A stretch of 63,021 nt of DNA from an uncultured Clostridia bacterium. Its GTDB lineage: Bacteria > Bacillota > Clostridia > UBA1381. Position numbers and translations under genes: made by a program. The stretch covers positions 1 through 63,021 of the forward strand of contig CANQIP010000008.1 of NCBI GenBank assembly GCA_947623955.1, in the 5' to 3' direction. The notes below the pieces were generated by a model, which searched no databases, was not told the origin of the DNA, and worked only from the letters and a program-made list of their open reading frames with translations. Shown piece by piece: positions 9,196 to 19,323 of the stretch; within the stretch, counting starts at the first letter, position 1, and each line of letters begins with the position of its first letter.

Positions 9196-10010
9196 AGGTT
9201 ATAGCGTTTGTCGGTCCTAGCGGTACGGGGAAAAGCTACCGTTCCATAACCGTATCGCGTGAACACGGCGCGGACGCGATTATCGACGACGGTCTTTTAA
9301 TATCGCACGGCAGAGTGATTGCCGGCACGTCGGCAAAAAAAGAGGCGACAAAAATCGCCTCGGTAAAGCACGCGCTGTTTATGAACGCCGACAGGGCGCG
9401 GGAGATAAAGGACGCGCTCACGGCAAGCGGCGTAAAATGCCTTATGATTCTCGGCACGTCGGACGCTATGGCTGAAAAAATCGCAAGAAATCTCGGCGTC
9501 GGCGAAATAAGCGAAACAATACGTATTGAGGACGTCGCGACAAAAAGCGAAATGGATATGGCGATACGTATGAGACGCGTCGAGGGCAAGCACGTGATAC
9601 CCGTTCCGACGTTTGAGATAAAGCAGGACTTTTCTGGATATTTTTTGCATCCGTTAAGGCGGTTTTTGAAACGCAGCAACGTTGAGGCTAACACGGGCGC
9701 GGCGGACAAATCCATTGTACGTCCGACGTTCAGCTATATGGGCGACTACACCATTTCGGACAACGTAATAAATTCAATAGCCGTGCATGAGGCGGAGAAA
9801 ACCGAAGGTGTTGCGAAGGTGTTAAGCATAAACCTTCGTAAAACGCAGCACGGCGTACATATCGACATGACGCTTTCAATGCGCTACGGCTTTAACGTGA
9901 CAGCCGTGTCTAAGGAAATACAGCAGGCGGTGCGCAGAAACATTGAGGAATACACGTCGATAAATGCGAGACGCGTAAACGTGCTTGTAAGAAATCTTGT
10001 GAGAGAGTAA
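9192..10010 (+). CDS. P-loop NTPase fused to an Asp23/Gls24-type domain
   Basis: 272 residues with two visible parts. The first begins with strand-loop-helix VIAFVGPSGTGKS (Walker A, residues 3-15) and continues in a small NTPase-like fold to about residue 160, with DDGLLISHG as a possible Walker B-like turn. The second, from about 175 to the end, looks like the Asp23/Gls24 (alkaline-shock) domain: FSYMGDYTISDNVINSIAVHEA opening, a GVHIDMTLSMRYGFN strand pair and INARRVNVLVRNL ending. Gls24 proteins are linked to envelope stress; the fused ATPase has no assigned function that I know. It overlaps rex by 4 bp and lies 18 bp before uvrB. The C-terminal call is firmer than any role. Confidence 0.72.
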   Translation: MKVIAFVGPSGTGKSYRSITVSREHGADAIIDDGLLISHGRVIAGTSAKKEATKIASVKHALFMNADRAREIKDALTASGVKCLMILGTSDAMAEKIARNLGVGEISETIRIEDVATKSEMDMAIRMRRVEGKHVIPVPTFEIKQDFSGYFLHPLRRFLKRSNVEANTGAADKSIVRPTFSYMGDYTISDNVINSIAVHEAEKTEGVAKVLSINLRKTQHGVHIDMTLSMRYGFNVTAVSKEIQQAVRRNIEEYTSINARRVNVLVRNLVRE

Positions 10011-10028
10011 AGAGGGAAGGGGAGCCGT

Positions 10029-11993
10029 ATGGATAAATTTGAACTTGTTTCGGAATTTGAGCCGCGCGGCGACCAGCCGCAGGCTATTGAAACGCTCGTA
10101 AACGGCGTTAAAAACGGTGAGAAATTCCAGACCCTTCTCGGCGTCACCGGCTCGGGCAAGACGTTTACAATGGCGAACGTAATAGCAAGGGTGAACAAGC
10201 CCACGATCGTGCTCGCGCACAACAAAACGCTTGCGGCGCAGCTTTGCAGCGAGTTTAAGGAGTTTTTTCCGAACAACTGCGTTGAATTTTTTGTGTCGTA
10301 CTACGACTATTACCAGCCGGAGGCGTATATCCCGCAGTCGGACATATATATCGAGAAAAACGCGATGACGAACGAGGAAATAGACAAGCTCCGTCACAGC
10401 GCGACATTTGCGCTGTTAGAGCGCAAGGACGTTATAATAGTGGCGAGCGTTTCGTGTATATACGGTCTCGGCGACCCCGACGACTATAAAAACATGATGC
10501 TGTCGCTGCGCGTCGGTATGGAGCGCGACAGAGACGAAATTTTAAAAAAGCTCGTCACAATGCAGTACGAGCGAAACGATTTGAATTTTGTCCGCAACAA
10601 GTTCCGCGTGCGCGGCGACGTGCTGGAAATATTCCCGTCGAACAACGGCGATAATGCTATACGCGTCGAGTTTTTCGGCGACGAGATAGAGCGCATATGT
10701 GAGATAAATGTAATAACGGGCGAAATAATCGGCGTAAGACAGCACGCGGTAATATACCCCGCGTCGCACTACGTTACGACCGACGATAAAATGAAACACG
10801 CCATGCAGACGATAGAGGATGAAATGTGGGAGCAGGTAAAGTATTTTAAGGAGCATGACATGCTTATCGAGGCGCAGCGCATACAGCAGCGCACACTGTA
10901 CGACCTCGAAATGATGCAGGAGATAGGCTTTTGTCAGGGTATAGAGAACTACTCGCGCCACATCAGCGGACGTGCTCCCGGCAGCGCACCGTTTACCCTG
11001 CTCGACTATTTCCCGAAGGATTACCTAATGATTATCGACGAGAGCCACGCGACCGTGCCGCAGGTGCGCGCTATGTACAACGGTGACCGCGCGAGAAAGG
11101 AAACGCTTATCCGTTACGGTTTTCGTCTGCCGAGCGCGGCTGATAACAGACCGCTTAAATTTCCGGAGTTTGAGGAACGCTTAAATCAGGTAATCTTTAC
11201 AAGCGCAACGCCGTCCGATTATGAGCATGAACATTCGACCGTTACGGCTGAGCAGATCATACGTCCGACCGGTCTGTTAGACCCCGAGATTGAAATCAAA
11301 CCGACGGAGCATCAGATAGACGACCTTATAGGCGAGATAAACAAGCGTACGGAAAAGGGTTTCCGCACGCTTGTGACGACGCTTACAAAGAAAATGGCGG
11401 AGGATCTTACGGACTACCTCGGCGGCGTCGGTATGCGCGTGAGATATATGCACTCCGATATTTCCACGATTGAGCGCACGGAGATTATAAAGGACTTGCG
11501 TACGGGTGAGTTTGACGTTCTCGTCGGAATAAATCTGCTACGGGAGGGTCTCGACATTCCCGAGGTCGCGCTTGTGGCTATACTGGACGCTGATAAGGAA
11601 GGCTTTTTGCGAAGTGAGATGTCGCTCATACAGACGATAGGCAGAGCCGCGCGTAACAGTGAGGGTCACGTTATAATGTACGCAGACACAGTGACGGGGT
11701 CGATGAAACGCGCGATAGACGAAACGAACCGCAGAAGAAAGCTGCAGGACGAATTTAACAAGGCGCACGGCATTGTGCCGAAAACGATAAAGAAGGATAT
11801 AAGAGATATTATAGAGTCGATGAAACCGCTTGACAAGGGCGATACGCCGCGCGAGCAACTCACGATAAATTACGATAAGGAAATTGCCGAGCTTGAGGCT
11901 AAAATGCTCAGAGCCGCCGAGAACCTCGAATTTGAGGAGGCGGCTGTTTTGAGAGACAGAATAAAGAGACTAAAAAAGGAGGCGGGATTATGA
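10029..11993 (+). CDS. uvrB: Excinuclease ABC subunit B
   Basis: Damage-verifying helicase-like subunit of nucleotide excision repair, 654 residues. Walker A GVTGSGKT is near residue 38, the beta-hairpin region [15 protein letters not shown] near 92, the DESH box (IIDESHA) near 335, and helicase motifs V-VI ([10 protein letters not shown] and QTIGRAARN) near 500-540. The C-terminal UVR motif (about 615-650, [17 protein letters not shown]) binds UvrC. Full family length. Its last 4 bases overlap the next gene. Confidence 0.97.
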   Translation: MDKFELVSEFEPRGDQPQAIETLVNGVKNGEKFQTLLGVTGSGKTFTMANVIARVNKPTIVLAHNKTLAAQLCSEFKEFFPNNCVEFFVSYYDYYQPEAYIPQSDIYIEKNAMTNEEIDKLRHSATFALLERKDVIIVASVSCIYGLGDPDDYKNMMLSLRVGMERDRDEILKKLVTMQYERNDLNFVRNKFRVRGDVLEIFPSNNGDNAIRVEFFGDEIERICEINVITGEIIGVRQHAVIYPASHYVTTDDKMKHAMQTIEDEMWEQVKYFKEHDMLIEAQRIQQRTLYDLEMMQEIGFCQGIENYSRHISGRAPGSAPFTLLDYFPKDYLMIIDESHATVPQVRAMYNGDRARKETLIRYGFRLPSAADNRPLKFPEFEERLNQVIFTSATPSDYEHEHSTVTAEQIIRPTGLLDPEIEIKPTEHQIDDLIGEINKRTEKGFRTLVTTLTKKMAEDLTDYLGGVGMRVRYMHSDISTIERTEIIKDLRTGEFDVLVGINLLREGLDIPEVALVAILDADKEGFLRSEMSLIQTIGRAARNSEGHVIMYADTVTGSMKRAIDETNRRRKLQDEFNKAHGIVPKTIKKDIRDIIESMKPLDKGDTPREQLTINYDKEIAELEAKMLRAAENLEFEEAAVLRDRIKRLKKEAGL

Positions 11994-12370
11994 CGCAGGA
12001 AATGCTTGACAAGGTAAAGGCGATAATAACAGCCAATATTTTGACGCCCGTTGTTTATTTTATAGAAAACGAGGACACGCTCGAATTTATATGTTTCTGC
12101 GACAGGCACATAACAATGCAGGAAATATACAACGTTGAACAGATGATAAAAACGGTGACGGGTCAAATTGCCGAAATAATAGACATACGCGAATTTTCCG
12201 AGTCGGAACGGCTCGAAGTTATACATAACGCGGAACTCATACACAGCGAGCATCCGATAATAGAGTACGTGTTCGCGCAGTCAATGGTTGAGGATTACAG
12301 AGCTGCCATGGAGCAGCGCAGGTCTATGCTCGACCGTCAGCGCGAAACGGGAACATTTTATTTGCAGTAA
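11990..12370 (+). CDS. Unknown small protein between uvrB and uvrA
   Basis: 126 residues, acidic, no signal peptide or membrane segment. I do not recognise the family. The stretch [20 protein letters not shown] followed by [11 protein letters not shown] resembles the C-terminal half of small Pol-beta-type (MNT) nucleotidyltransferase domains, where a DLVDLR-like strand precedes an '(R)LEV...G.LLY' segment. The catalytic GS...DxD motif is absent, so if related it is inactive. It is translationally coupled to uvrB (4-bp overlap) and 11 bp upstream of uvrA, so it is probably co-expressed with the excinuclease. Function is not inferred beyond that. Confidence 0.7.
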   Translation: MTQEMLDKVKAIITANILTPVVYFIENEDTLEFICFCDRHITMQEIYNVEQMIKTVTGQIAEIIDIREFSESERLEVIHNAELIHSEHPIIEYVFAQSMVEDYRAAMEQRRSMLDRQRETGTFYLQ

Positions 12371-12381
12371 AGGGTAAGACA

Positions 12382-15204
12382 ATGGAAAAGGATATTATTA
12401 TAAAAGGCGCGAAAGAGCATAATCTCAAAAACATAGACGTAACGATCCCGCGTGACAAGCTTGTGGTGCTTACGGGTCTTTCCGGCTCGGGCAAGTCGTC
12501 GCTCGCGTTCGACACGATTTACGCGGAGGGTCAGCGCAGGTACGTCGAGTCGCTGTCGTCGTACGCGAGAATGTTTCTCGGTCAAATGGACAAGCCTAAC
12601 GTCGATTACATCGAGGGACTTTCTCCCGCGATAAGCATCGACCAGAAGACAACGTCAAAAAATCCGCGTTCGACGGTCGGAACGGTGACGGAGATTTATG
12701 ACTATCTTCGTCTTATGTTCGCGCGCATCGGCATACCGCACTGCCCAAACTGCGGCAGGGAAGTAAAGCGTCAGAGCATAGACCAGATTGTGGACGCGGT
12801 TATGGCTCTCGACGAGGGTACGAGAATACAGATACTCGCACCGGTAGTCAGAATGAAAAAAGGCGAGCATAAAAAGGTGTTCGAGAACGCGAAAAAAAGC
12901 GGTTATGTGCGCGTCAAAGCCGACGGCGTGATGTATGACCTCGGCGAAGAAATCGAGCTTAAAAAGACGCAGAAACACAATATAGAAATTGTTATCGACC
13001 GCCTTATCATACGCGACAACATAACGCAGCGCCTTACCGACTCGCTCGAAACGGCAATATCCCTTACGGGCGATTTGGTACTCGTGGAGGTCATAGGCGG
13101 CGACACAATGTCGTTTTCGCAGAATTTCGCGTGTCCCGACTGCGGTGTGAGCCTTCCCGAGCTTGCGCCGAGACTGTTTTCGTTTAACAACCCCTACGGC
13201 GCGTGTCCGAACTGTGACGGCTTAGGCTCGCTGCCTAAGATCGACCCCGAACTTGTCGTGAGCGACGAGAATTTGAGCCTTCTGGAAGGCGCGATAACGG
13301 CTACCGGCTGGTCGAACGCGGGCAAGAGCGACACAATGGCGCACACGTATTATACCTCGCTCGCAAAGCATTACAAGTTTGACATAACAAAGCCGTACAA
13401 GGATTTGCCGGAAAACATAAAGCACATAATTCTCTACGGCACGGACGGCGAACAGATTAAAATGCAGTACAGCCGCGACGGAAGAAGCGGCACATTTACC
13501 GCGCCGTTCGAGGGCGTAATAACAAACCTCGAACGCCGCTACAACGGCAACACGTTCGACTATGTGAGAAACGATATCGAGAAGTATATAAACGACGTTA
13601 CGTGTCCGAAATGTAAGGGTGCGCGTCTCTCCGACGCGGTTCTCGGCGTGACTGTCGGCGGCGTGAACATATACGAGTTTACGTGTATGCCGATAAAGCA
13701 GGCTATGGAGTTTATGGAAAATCTTAAACTTACCGACCGCGAGCTTATGATAGCGGAGCAGGTTATAAAGGAGATAAAATCGAGACTTAAATTCCTTTTG
13801 GACGTCGGTCTTGAATACCTCACGCTTTCACGCTCATCCGGCACGCTGTCGGGCGGTGAGGCGCAGCGTATACGTCTCGCGACGCAGATAGGCTCGGGAC
13901 TTATGGGCGTACTGTACATTCTCGACGAGCCGAGTATCGGACTTCACCAGCGCGACAACAACCGTCTCATAGAAACGTTAAAGCATCTGCGCGACCTCGG
14001 AAACACAGTCATAGTCGTAGAGCATGACACCGACACAATGCTTGCCGCGGACTGTATCGTGGACATAGGTCCGGGCGCGGGTGCGCAGGGCGGCAGACTC
14101 GTGGGTTACGGCAGCGTGGAGGATATTATCGCGTCGCCCGAGTCCGTAACGGGCAAATATCTCAGCGGCGAATGTAAGATCGATGTTCCGAAAATGCGCC
14201 GTATACCGATTGGCTGGATCGAGATTAAAGGCGCGAGGGAAAACAATCTCAAAAATATAAACGTCAAAATTCCGACGGGCGTTTTAACGTGCGTCACGGG
14301 CGTGTCGGGCAGCGGCAAGTCGTCGCTCATAAACGAGATACTGTATAAAAAGCTTGCGCACGTCCTGAACCGCGCAAGAACGCACGCCGGAGCGCACAAG
14401 GAAATTACGGGCGTCGAGCAGCTTGACAAGATTATCGACATTAACCAGTCGCCCATTGGCAGAACGCCGCGCTCAAACCCCGCGACGTACACGAACCTCT
14501 TTAACGATATACGCAACGTGTTTGCACAGACGAATGAGGCGAAGGTTCGCGGCTACAAGTCGGGAAGGTTCAGCTTTAACGTGAAGGGCGGACGGTGCGA
14601 GGCTTGCTCCGGCGACGGTATAAGAAAGATTGAAATGCACTTCCTCGCCGATATATACGTTCCGTGCGAGGTGTGCAAGGGTAAGAGATATAACCGCGAG
14701 ACGCTCGAAGTTAAATACAAGGGCAAGAACATTTACGAGGTTCTCGAAATGACCGTTGACGAGGCGTACGAGTTTTTCGGCAATATCACAAAGATAAAGC
14801 AAAAGCTCCAAACGCTCAAAGAAGTCGGTCTCGGATATATCAAGCTCGGTCAAAGCTCCACAACGCTCTCCGGCGGCGAGGCGCAGAGAGTAAAGCTTGC
14901 CACGGAGCTTTCGAGGACAAGCACCGGCAGAACGATATACGTTCTCGACGAGCCGACTACCGGACTGCACACAGCCGACGTGCATAAGCTTACGGAAGTG
15001 CTTGACAAACTCGTTGAGGGCGGCAATACCGTTGTTGTAATCGAGCATAATCTCGACGTTGTAAAAACTGCCGATTACATCATCGACATGGGACCCGAGG
15101 GCGGCGACAACGGCGGCAGGGTCGTCGCGCACGGCACGCCGGAAGAGGTCGCAAAGGTGAAAGGCTCATACACGGGGCAGTTTCTTAAAAAAATGCTGAA
15201 GTAA
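12382..15204 (+). CDS. uvrA: Excinuclease ABC subunit A
   Basis: DNA-damage sensor ATPase of nucleotide excision repair, 940 residues, full length. Two ABC-type ATPase modules: Walker [10 protein letters not shown] near residue 32 and GVSGSGKSS near 640; signature [12 protein letters not shown] near 491 and [12 protein letters not shown] near 830; Walker [10 protein letters not shown] and VLDEPTTGL. Zinc motifs CPNCGRE, CPDCG...CPNCDG and CEACSGDG...CEVCKG are intact. Last gene of the rex operon; the next promoter begins 13 bp downstream and no separate terminator is visible. Confidence 0.98.
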   Translation: MEKDIIIKGAKEHNLKNIDVTIPRDKLVVLTGLSGSGKSSLAFDTIYAEGQRRYVESLSSYARMFLGQMDKPNVDYIEGLSPAISIDQKTTSKNPRSTVGTVTEIYDYLRLMFARIGIPHCPNCGREVKRQSIDQIVDAVMALDEGTRIQILAPVVRMKKGEHKKVFENAKKSGYVRVKADGVMYDLGEEIELKKTQKHNIEIVIDRLIIRDNITQRLTDSLETAISLTGDLVLVEVIGGDTMSFSQNFACPDCGVSLPELAPRLFSFNNPYGACPNCDGLGSLPKIDPELVVSDENLSLLEGAITATGWSNAGKSDTMAHTYYTSLAKHYKFDITKPYKDLPENIKHIILYGTDGEQIKMQYSRDGRSGTFTAPFEGVITNLERRYNGNTFDYVRNDIEKYINDVTCPKCKGARLSDAVLGVTVGGVNIYEFTCMPIKQAMEFMENLKLTDRELMIAEQVIKEIKSRLKFLLDVGLEYLTLSRSSGTLSGGEAQRIRLATQIGSGLMGVLYILDEPSIGLHQRDNNRLIETLKHLRDLGNTVIVVEHDTDTMLAADCIVDIGPGAGAQGGRLVGYGSVEDIIASPESVTGKYLSGECKIDVPKMRRIPIGWIEIKGARENNLKNINVKIPTGVLTCVTGVSGSGKSSLINEILYKKLAHVLNRARTHAGAHKEITGVEQLDKIIDINQSPIGRTPRSNPATYTNLFNDIRNVFAQTNEAKVRGYKSGRFSFNVKGGRCEACSGDGIRKIEMHFLADIYVPCEVCKGKRYNRETLEVKYKGKNIYEVLEMTVDEAYEFFGNITKIKQKLQTLKEVGLGYIKLGQSSTTLSGGEAQRVKLATELSRTSTGRTIYVLDEPTTGLHTADVHKLTEVLDKLVEGGNTVVVIEHNLDVVKTADYIIDMGPEGGDNGGRVVAHGTPEEVAKVKGSYTGQFLKKMLK

Positions 15205-15216
15205 AGTCTGCGGGTA

Positions 15217-15244
15217 TTGACAAAAGATAAAACGGTGTTATAAT
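15217..15244 (+). promoter_or_regulatory. Promoter of the riboflavin operon
   Basis: TTGACA at 15217-15222, 16-bp spacer, TATAAT at 15239-15244 with a TG extension. It lies immediately upstream of the FMN aptamer. Confidence 0.85.
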
Positions 15245-15261
15245 AAATACAGATAATATAT

Positions 15262-15369
15262 TCTTCGGGGTGCGGTGAAATTCCCTACCGGCGGTTACAG
15301 CCCGCGAGCCATTTTGGCATGATTTGGTGAAATTCCAAAGCCGACGGTATAGTCCGGATGCGAGAAGGT
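15262..15369 (+). ncRNA. FMN riboswitch (RFN element)
   Basis: Sequence landmarks of the RFN aptamer are present in order: GGGGTGCGGTGAAATTCC, CTACCGGCGGTTACAG, CCCGCGAGCC, a variable stem with TTTGG...CCAAAG, CCGACGGTATAGTCCGGATG and closing GAGAAGG. The P1 stem pairs CTTC (15263-15266) with GAAG (15364-15367). It precedes ribD and is followed by a terminator, so FMN binding should cause premature termination of the rib operon. Confidence 0.96.
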
Positions 15370-15376
15370 TTGTTTG

Positions 15377-15413
15377 TAACGACTCTGATGTATTTCGGGG
15401 TCGTTATTTTTTT
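15377..15413 (+). terminator. Terminator of the FMN riboswitch expression platform
   Basis: TAACGAC (15377-15383) pairs with GTCGTTA (15400-15406), extended by a few more pairs, and is followed by seven T residues. The ribD RBS (AGGAG) begins directly after the T run. Confidence 0.9.
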
Positions 15414-15426
15414 AGGAGAATGCAAA

Positions 15427-16515
15427 ATGGACGAACAATTTATGCGCCGAGCAATCGCGCTTGCCGAAAAGGGCGTTGGACGCGTCAATCCAAATCCGCT
15501 TGTCGGTGCGGTTATCGTGAAAAACGGCGTTATAATCGGCAAGGGGTATCACGAAAAATACGGCGGACTGCACGCGGAGAGGAACGCATTTAAGAACTGT
15601 ACATCGTCTCCCGAGGGCGCGGATATGTACGTCACGCTCGAACCGTGCTGCCACCACGGCAAACAGCCGCCCTGCGTCGACGCTATAATTGAAAATAAAA
15701 TAAAACGCGTGTTTATTGGCTCGGACGACCCAAATCCGCTTGTAGCGGGAGGCGGTATAGCAAAACTTCGAGAGAACGACATAGAGGTATATACCGGCGT
15801 TCTAAAGGACGAGTGCGACGCGCTGAACGAGATATTTTTCCACTATATAGGCACGAAAACGCCGTATGTAATGATGAAATACGCGATGACCGCCGATGGA
15901 AAAATCGCCTCGCGCACGGGCGACAGCAGATGGATTTCAAACGAAAAATCGCGCCGTATCACGCATGAGGACAGGAACAGGTACGCGGCTATCATGGTCG
16001 GTATCGGCACGGTTTTAGCTGACAATCCGAGCCTTACCTGCCGTATCGAGAACGGAAATGACCCTATCAGAATAATCTGCGACAGCAAAATGCGTCTGCC
16101 GCTTGACAGTGAAATTGCTAAAACCGCAAAGGATGTGCGAACCGTAGTTGCCGCTGCTGTAAAGGACGCGGAAAGAGAAAAGGCGTTAAACGAAAAGGGA
16201 ATAGAGGTACTTTACGTCCCCGACGCAAACGGACGCGTCGATTTGACAGAACTTATGCGAAAGCTCGGCGAAATGCAAATAGACAGCGTTATTCTCGAAG
16301 GCGGCGGAGAGTTGAATTTCGCGGTACTGCAAAGCGGTATAGTAAATAAAGTAAAGGTATTCACCGCCCCAAAAATAATCGGCGGCACCGGCGCAAAAAC
16401 GCCTGTGGGCGGCGCGGGAATTGATCTTATGAAAAACGCCGTAAAGCTAAAATTAAGAGCCGTATCGCCTGTTGACGGCGATATAATGGCTGAATATGAC
16501 GTTGTAAAGGAGTGA
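15427..16515 (+). CDS. ribD: Riboflavin biosynthesis deaminase/reductase RibD
   Basis: Bifunctional enzyme converting the GTP-derived pyrimidine to 5-amino-6-ribitylamino-uracil phosphate. 362 residues from MDEQFMRRAIALAEKG. The N-terminal deaminase (about 1-145) has zinc ligands HAERNAF near 49 and PCCHHGKQPPC near 73. The C-terminal NADPH-dependent reductase (about 150-360) has MKYAMTADGKIASRTGDSRW and LEGGGELNF. The frame opens upstream at 15358 inside the riboswitch; ATG 15427 is chosen because family homology starts there and AGGAG sits 8 bp upstream. It overlaps the ribE RBS. Confidence 0.96.
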   Translation: MDEQFMRRAIALAEKGVGRVNPNPLVGAVIVKNGVIIGKGYHEKYGGLHAERNAFKNCTSSPEGADMYVTLEPCCHHGKQPPCVDAIIENKIKRVFIGSDDPNPLVAGGGIAKLRENDIEVYTGVLKDECDALNEIFFHYIGTKTPYVMMKYAMTADGKIASRTGDSRWISNEKSRRITHEDRNRYAAIMVGIGTVLADNPSLTCRIENGNDPIRIICDSKMRLPLDSEIAKTAKDVRTVVAAAVKDAEREKALNEKGIEVLYVPDANGRVDLTELMRKLGEMQIDSVILEGGGELNFAVLQSGIVNKVKVFTAPKIIGGTGAKTPVGGAGIDLMKNAVKLKLRAVSPVDGDIMAEYDVVKE

Positions 16516-16520
16516 TGTGC

Positions 16521-17156
16521 ATGTTTACGGGTTTGATTGAAACCGTCGGAATGGTGACTGCGATAAACAAACAGCGCGGCACTGTGACAATAAAATGCGG
16601 CATTACCGACGGTATTAAAATCGGCGACAGTGTTGCGGTAAACGGTGCTTGCCTGACCGCGGTTGAGGTCGGGAACGGCATTTTCACCGCGGACGTAATG
16701 AACGAGACATTCAGCCGTACCGCGCTCGGCACGCTTTCGGTCAGCAACCGTGTTAATTTGGAGCGCGCGATGAAAGCCGACGGACGTTTCGGAGGGCATA
16801 TAGTTTCCGGTCACATTGACGGCACAGGAACCGTAACCGGCACTCGAAACGACGGCAACGCGGTATGGGTAACCGTCGCGGCTGACAGGGAAATTCTGCG
16901 GTATATCGTCGAAAAAGGGTCGATTGCGATTGACGGCATAAGCCTGACGGTCGCGTACGTTGACAATAAATGCTTTAGGGTTTCGATAATTCCGCATACA
17001 GGCGGCGAAACGACGCTTTTGGAAAAACGCGTCGGCGACGCGGTAAATCTCGAATGTGATATAATCGCGAAGTATGTGGAAAAGCTGATGCAGCCGTCGG
17101 AAAACATTCCGAAAAAAGGCATCACATATGAGTTTTTAGCTGAAAATGGATTTTAA
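16521..17156 (+). CDS. ribE: Riboflavin synthase, alpha subunit
   Basis: Final enzyme of riboflavin synthesis, dismutating 6,7-dimethyl-8-ribityllumazine. 211 residues from the canonical MFTGLIE start, with two tandem lumazine-binding barrels: GACLTAVEV near 40 and GHIVSGHIDGTG near 93, the second repeat carrying IAIDGISLTVA near 135. Earlier in-frame GTG/ATG codons (16512, 16515) are too close to the AAGGAG box at 16507; ATG 16521 has proper spacing. The gene is also called ribC in some nomenclatures. Confidence 0.95.
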   Translation: MFTGLIETVGMVTAINKQRGTVTIKCGITDGIKIGDSVAVNGACLTAVEVGNGIFTADVMNETFSRTALGTLSVSNRVNLERAMKADGRFGGHIVSGHIDGTGTVTGTRNDGNAVWVTVAADREILRYIVEKGSIAIDGISLTVAYVDNKCFRVSIIPHTGGETTLLEKRVGDAVNLECDIIAKYVEKLMQPSENIPKKGITYEFLAENGF

Positions 17157-17171
17157 GGAGGTTAACATAAA

Positions 17172-18377
17172 ATGCAGTTTAACACGATCCCCGAGGCTAT
17201 AGAGGATTTGAAACAGGGTAAAATGATAATGGTGGTTGACGACGAGAACCGCGAAAACGAGGGCGATTTGATCGCCGCATGCGAGTTTGCCACAGGTGAA
17301 ATGCTCAATTTTATGGCAAGCTACGCGAAGGGGCTTATCTGTATGCCGATGTCGGGCGAATGGGCGGCGAGACTTCACCTTTTGCCTATGGTCGCCGACA
17401 ACACCGACAACCACGAAACGGCGTTCACCGTGTCGGTTGACGCGGTCGGCACGACTACGGGCATATCCGCTTACGAGCGCGCCGACACGGCTCGCAAAAT
17501 TGCCGACGAAAACGCGCTGCCGTCCGACTTCCGCCGTCCGGGGCATATGTTCCCGCTTATAGCTAAAAACGGCGGAGTGTTCGAGCGTAAGGGGCATACC
17601 GAGGCTACGGTCGATTTGCTCAAATACGCGGGGCTTAAACCGTGCGGACTATGCTGTGAAATTATGGCTGACGACGGTCATATGATGCGGTTGACGCAGC
17701 TTACGGAGTTTGCGCAAAAGCACGGCTTTACGCTTATATCGGTCGCGGATTTGGAAAAGTACCGCCGCGAGCATGAGGTGATAGTCGAATGTGTGGCGAA
17801 GGCAAAATTCCCGACGCGTTACGGTAAATTCACAATTCACGGTTTTGTGAACAAGCTTAACGGCGAGCATCATGTCGCGCTCACGATGGGCGAAATGAAC
17901 CCCGACGAGCCGATTTTATGCCGCGTACATTCGGAGTGCCTCACCGGCGACGCGCTCGGCAGCGCACGCTGCGACTGCGGTCAGCAGTACGACGCGGCGA
18001 TGAAACGAATTGCGAAAGAGGGCAGGGGAGTGCTGCTCTATTTAAGACAGGAGGGACGCGGAATAGGTCTTATAAACAAAATCCGCGCGTACGCCTTGCA
18101 GGACGAGGGTATGGACACCGTGGAGGCAAACCTCGCGCTCGGTTTCCCCGAGGATATGCGCGATTACAGCGTCGGCGCGCAGATTTTAGCGGAACTCGGC
18201 GTGGGTAAAATGCGGCTAATGACAAACAATCCGCTGAAAATAGACGGATTGGAAAAATTCGGGCTGGAAATTGTCGAGCGCGTTCCGATACAAATCGAGG
18301 CAGGTAAGGACGACGAGTTTTACCTGCTCACAAAACAACATAAAATGGGACATTATTTGAATTACGATAAGGAATAA
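17172..18377 (+). CDS. ribBA: Bifunctional DHBP synthase/GTP cyclohydrolase II
   Basis: Supplies both precursors of riboflavin. 401 residues. The N-terminal 3,4-dihydroxy-2-butanone-4-phosphate synthase (about 1-200) has [11 protein letters not shown] near 18 and RPGHMFPL. The C-terminal GTP cyclohydrolase II has the zinc site [15 protein letters not shown] near 256-270 and [26 protein letters not shown] precedes ATG 17172. The stop codon TAA (18375-18377) is also the left target-site copy of a MITE-like insertion that separates this gene from ribH. Confidence 0.97.
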   Translation: MQFNTIPEAIEDLKQGKMIMVVDDENRENEGDLIAACEFATGEMLNFMASYAKGLICMPMSGEWAARLHLLPMVADNTDNHETAFTVSVDAVGTTTGISAYERADTARKIADENALPSDFRRPGHMFPLIAKNGGVFERKGHTEATVDLLKYAGLKPCGLCCEIMADDGHMMRLTQLTEFAQKHGFTLISVADLEKYRREHEVIVECVAKAKFPTRYGKFTIHGFVNKLNGEHHVALTMGEMNPDEPILCRVHSECLTGDALGSARCDCGQQYDAAMKRIAKEGRGVLLYLRQEGRGIGLINKIRAYALQDEGMDTVEANLALGFPEDMRDYSVGAQILAELGVGKMRLMTNNPLKIDGLEKFGLEIVERVPIQIEAGKDDEFYLLTKQHKMGHYLNYDKE

Positions 18378-18753
18378 ATTATGATTTAGCGGCGAAATAC
18401 GGGCGACCGCAAGGGGTCGCCCCTACGTATGGCTCCCCTTGAGGGGAGCTGTCGCCGTAGGCGACTGAGAGGTGGTTCACAAAAACACATTGCCACCTCT
18501 CCGTCATCGCTCCGCGATGCCACCTCTCCTCAAGGAGAGGCTCACGATATGCGCCGCACGCCGTATGGCTCCCCTACTAGGGGAGCTGTCACACGTAGTG
18601 TGACTGAGGGGTTTATGCGGGCGAACACGGTTCGCCCCTACGAAAACGGGCTGTCGAGGGCGCCAGCCCCTACGGCGCACGATTTTTAAAATTACGGGTG
18701 TAGGGGACGGCGCCCTCGACGTCCCGCATCACATTACACCGCTAAATCATAAT
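18378..18753. mobile_element. MITE-like element with 15-bp terminal inverted repeats
   Basis: The ends ATTATGATTTAGCGG (18378-18392) and CCGCTAAATCATAAT (18739-18753) are perfect inverted repeats, each flanked by TAA (18375-18377 and 18754-18756), which looks like a 3-bp target duplication. The 376-bp interior codes for nothing convincing. It is built of palindromic modules: GGGCGACC...GGTCGCCC at 18401-18422, two copies of a GGCTCCCCT...AGGGGAGCTGTC unit with a second hairpin (18431-18465 and 18567-18604), a diverged inverted copy (about 18491-18543), GGGCGAAC...GTTCGCCC near 18619-18638, and GGCGCC-containing GC-rich arms near 18650-18725. Modules often end in CCCTACG. Probably mobilised in trans; no transposase is in the window. 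Confidence 0.82.
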
Positions 18754-18782
18754 TAAACACATAAATAAAAGGAGGAATAACA

Positions 18783-19244
18783 ATGAAAATCTTAGAAGGA
18801 AAATTGGTAGCGAAGGACATCAAAATCGGCATTGTCGCGTCGCGTTTCAACGAGTTTATCGTATCGAAACTCATAAGCGGCGCGGAGGACGGACTTTTGC
18901 GTCACGACGTAAGCGGCGATAACATCACTCTCGCGTGGGTGCCGGGCGCGTTCGAGATACCGCTTATGGCTAAGAAAATGGCTGAAAGCGGCAAATACGA
19001 CGCGGTGATTTGTTTAGGTGCGGTAATACGCGGCGCGACGTCGCATTACGATTACGTCTGCAACGAGGTATCAAAGGGCATAGCACAGGTATCGCTTGCC
19101 ACGGGCGTACCCGTAATGTTCGGCATACTCACGACCGACAACATCGAGCAGGCGATAGAACGCGCCGGAACTAAGGCGGGCAATAAGGGCTACGACTGCG
19201 CTCTCGGCGCGATTGAAATGATAAATCTCGCGAAACAGATATAA
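18783..19244 (+). CDS. ribH: 6,7-Dimethyl-8-ribityllumazine synthase
   Basis: Forms the lumazine that riboflavin synthase uses; usually assembles a 60-mer shell. 153 residues, normal length, with [15 protein letters not shown] near 20, [15 protein letters not shown] near 53, [17 protein letters not shown] near 78 and [17 protein letters not shown] near 112. RBS AGGAGG at 18771-18776. It is the last rib gene but lies 405 bp after ribBA because of the MITE-like insertion, so its expression depends on read-through of that structured DNA or on a promoter I do not see. Confidence 0.97.
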   Translation: MKILEGKLVAKDIKIGIVASRFNEFIVSKLISGAEDGLLRHDVSGDNITLAWVPGAFEIPLMAKKMAESGKYDAVICLGAVIRGATSHYDYVCNEVSKGIAQVSLATGVPVMFGILTTDNIEQAIERAGTKAGNKGYDCALGAIEMINLAKQI

Positions 19245-19323
19245 AAAATTTCTATAACCTTCAACATTTTTGCCTTTTTAAACGTTATATAAATGAACGC
19301 GGATAAAAGGAACGGTGAGGTAT

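Noticed and set aside
15324-15593. 89-codon frame starting in the riboswitch
   Set aside because: Overlaps the FMN aptamer and ribD in another frame.
18429-18689. Open frame of 86 codons (MAPLEGSC...)
   Set aside because: It lies wholly inside the palindromic MITE-like element, has no ribosome site and low-complexity Arg/Ser/Pro content typical of translated repeats.
19256-19286. ECF-type autoregulatory promoter (AACCTTC ... CGTTAT) before the sigma factor
   Set aside because: The spacing between the two elements is about 20 bp, longer than the usual 16-17, so I did not call it.
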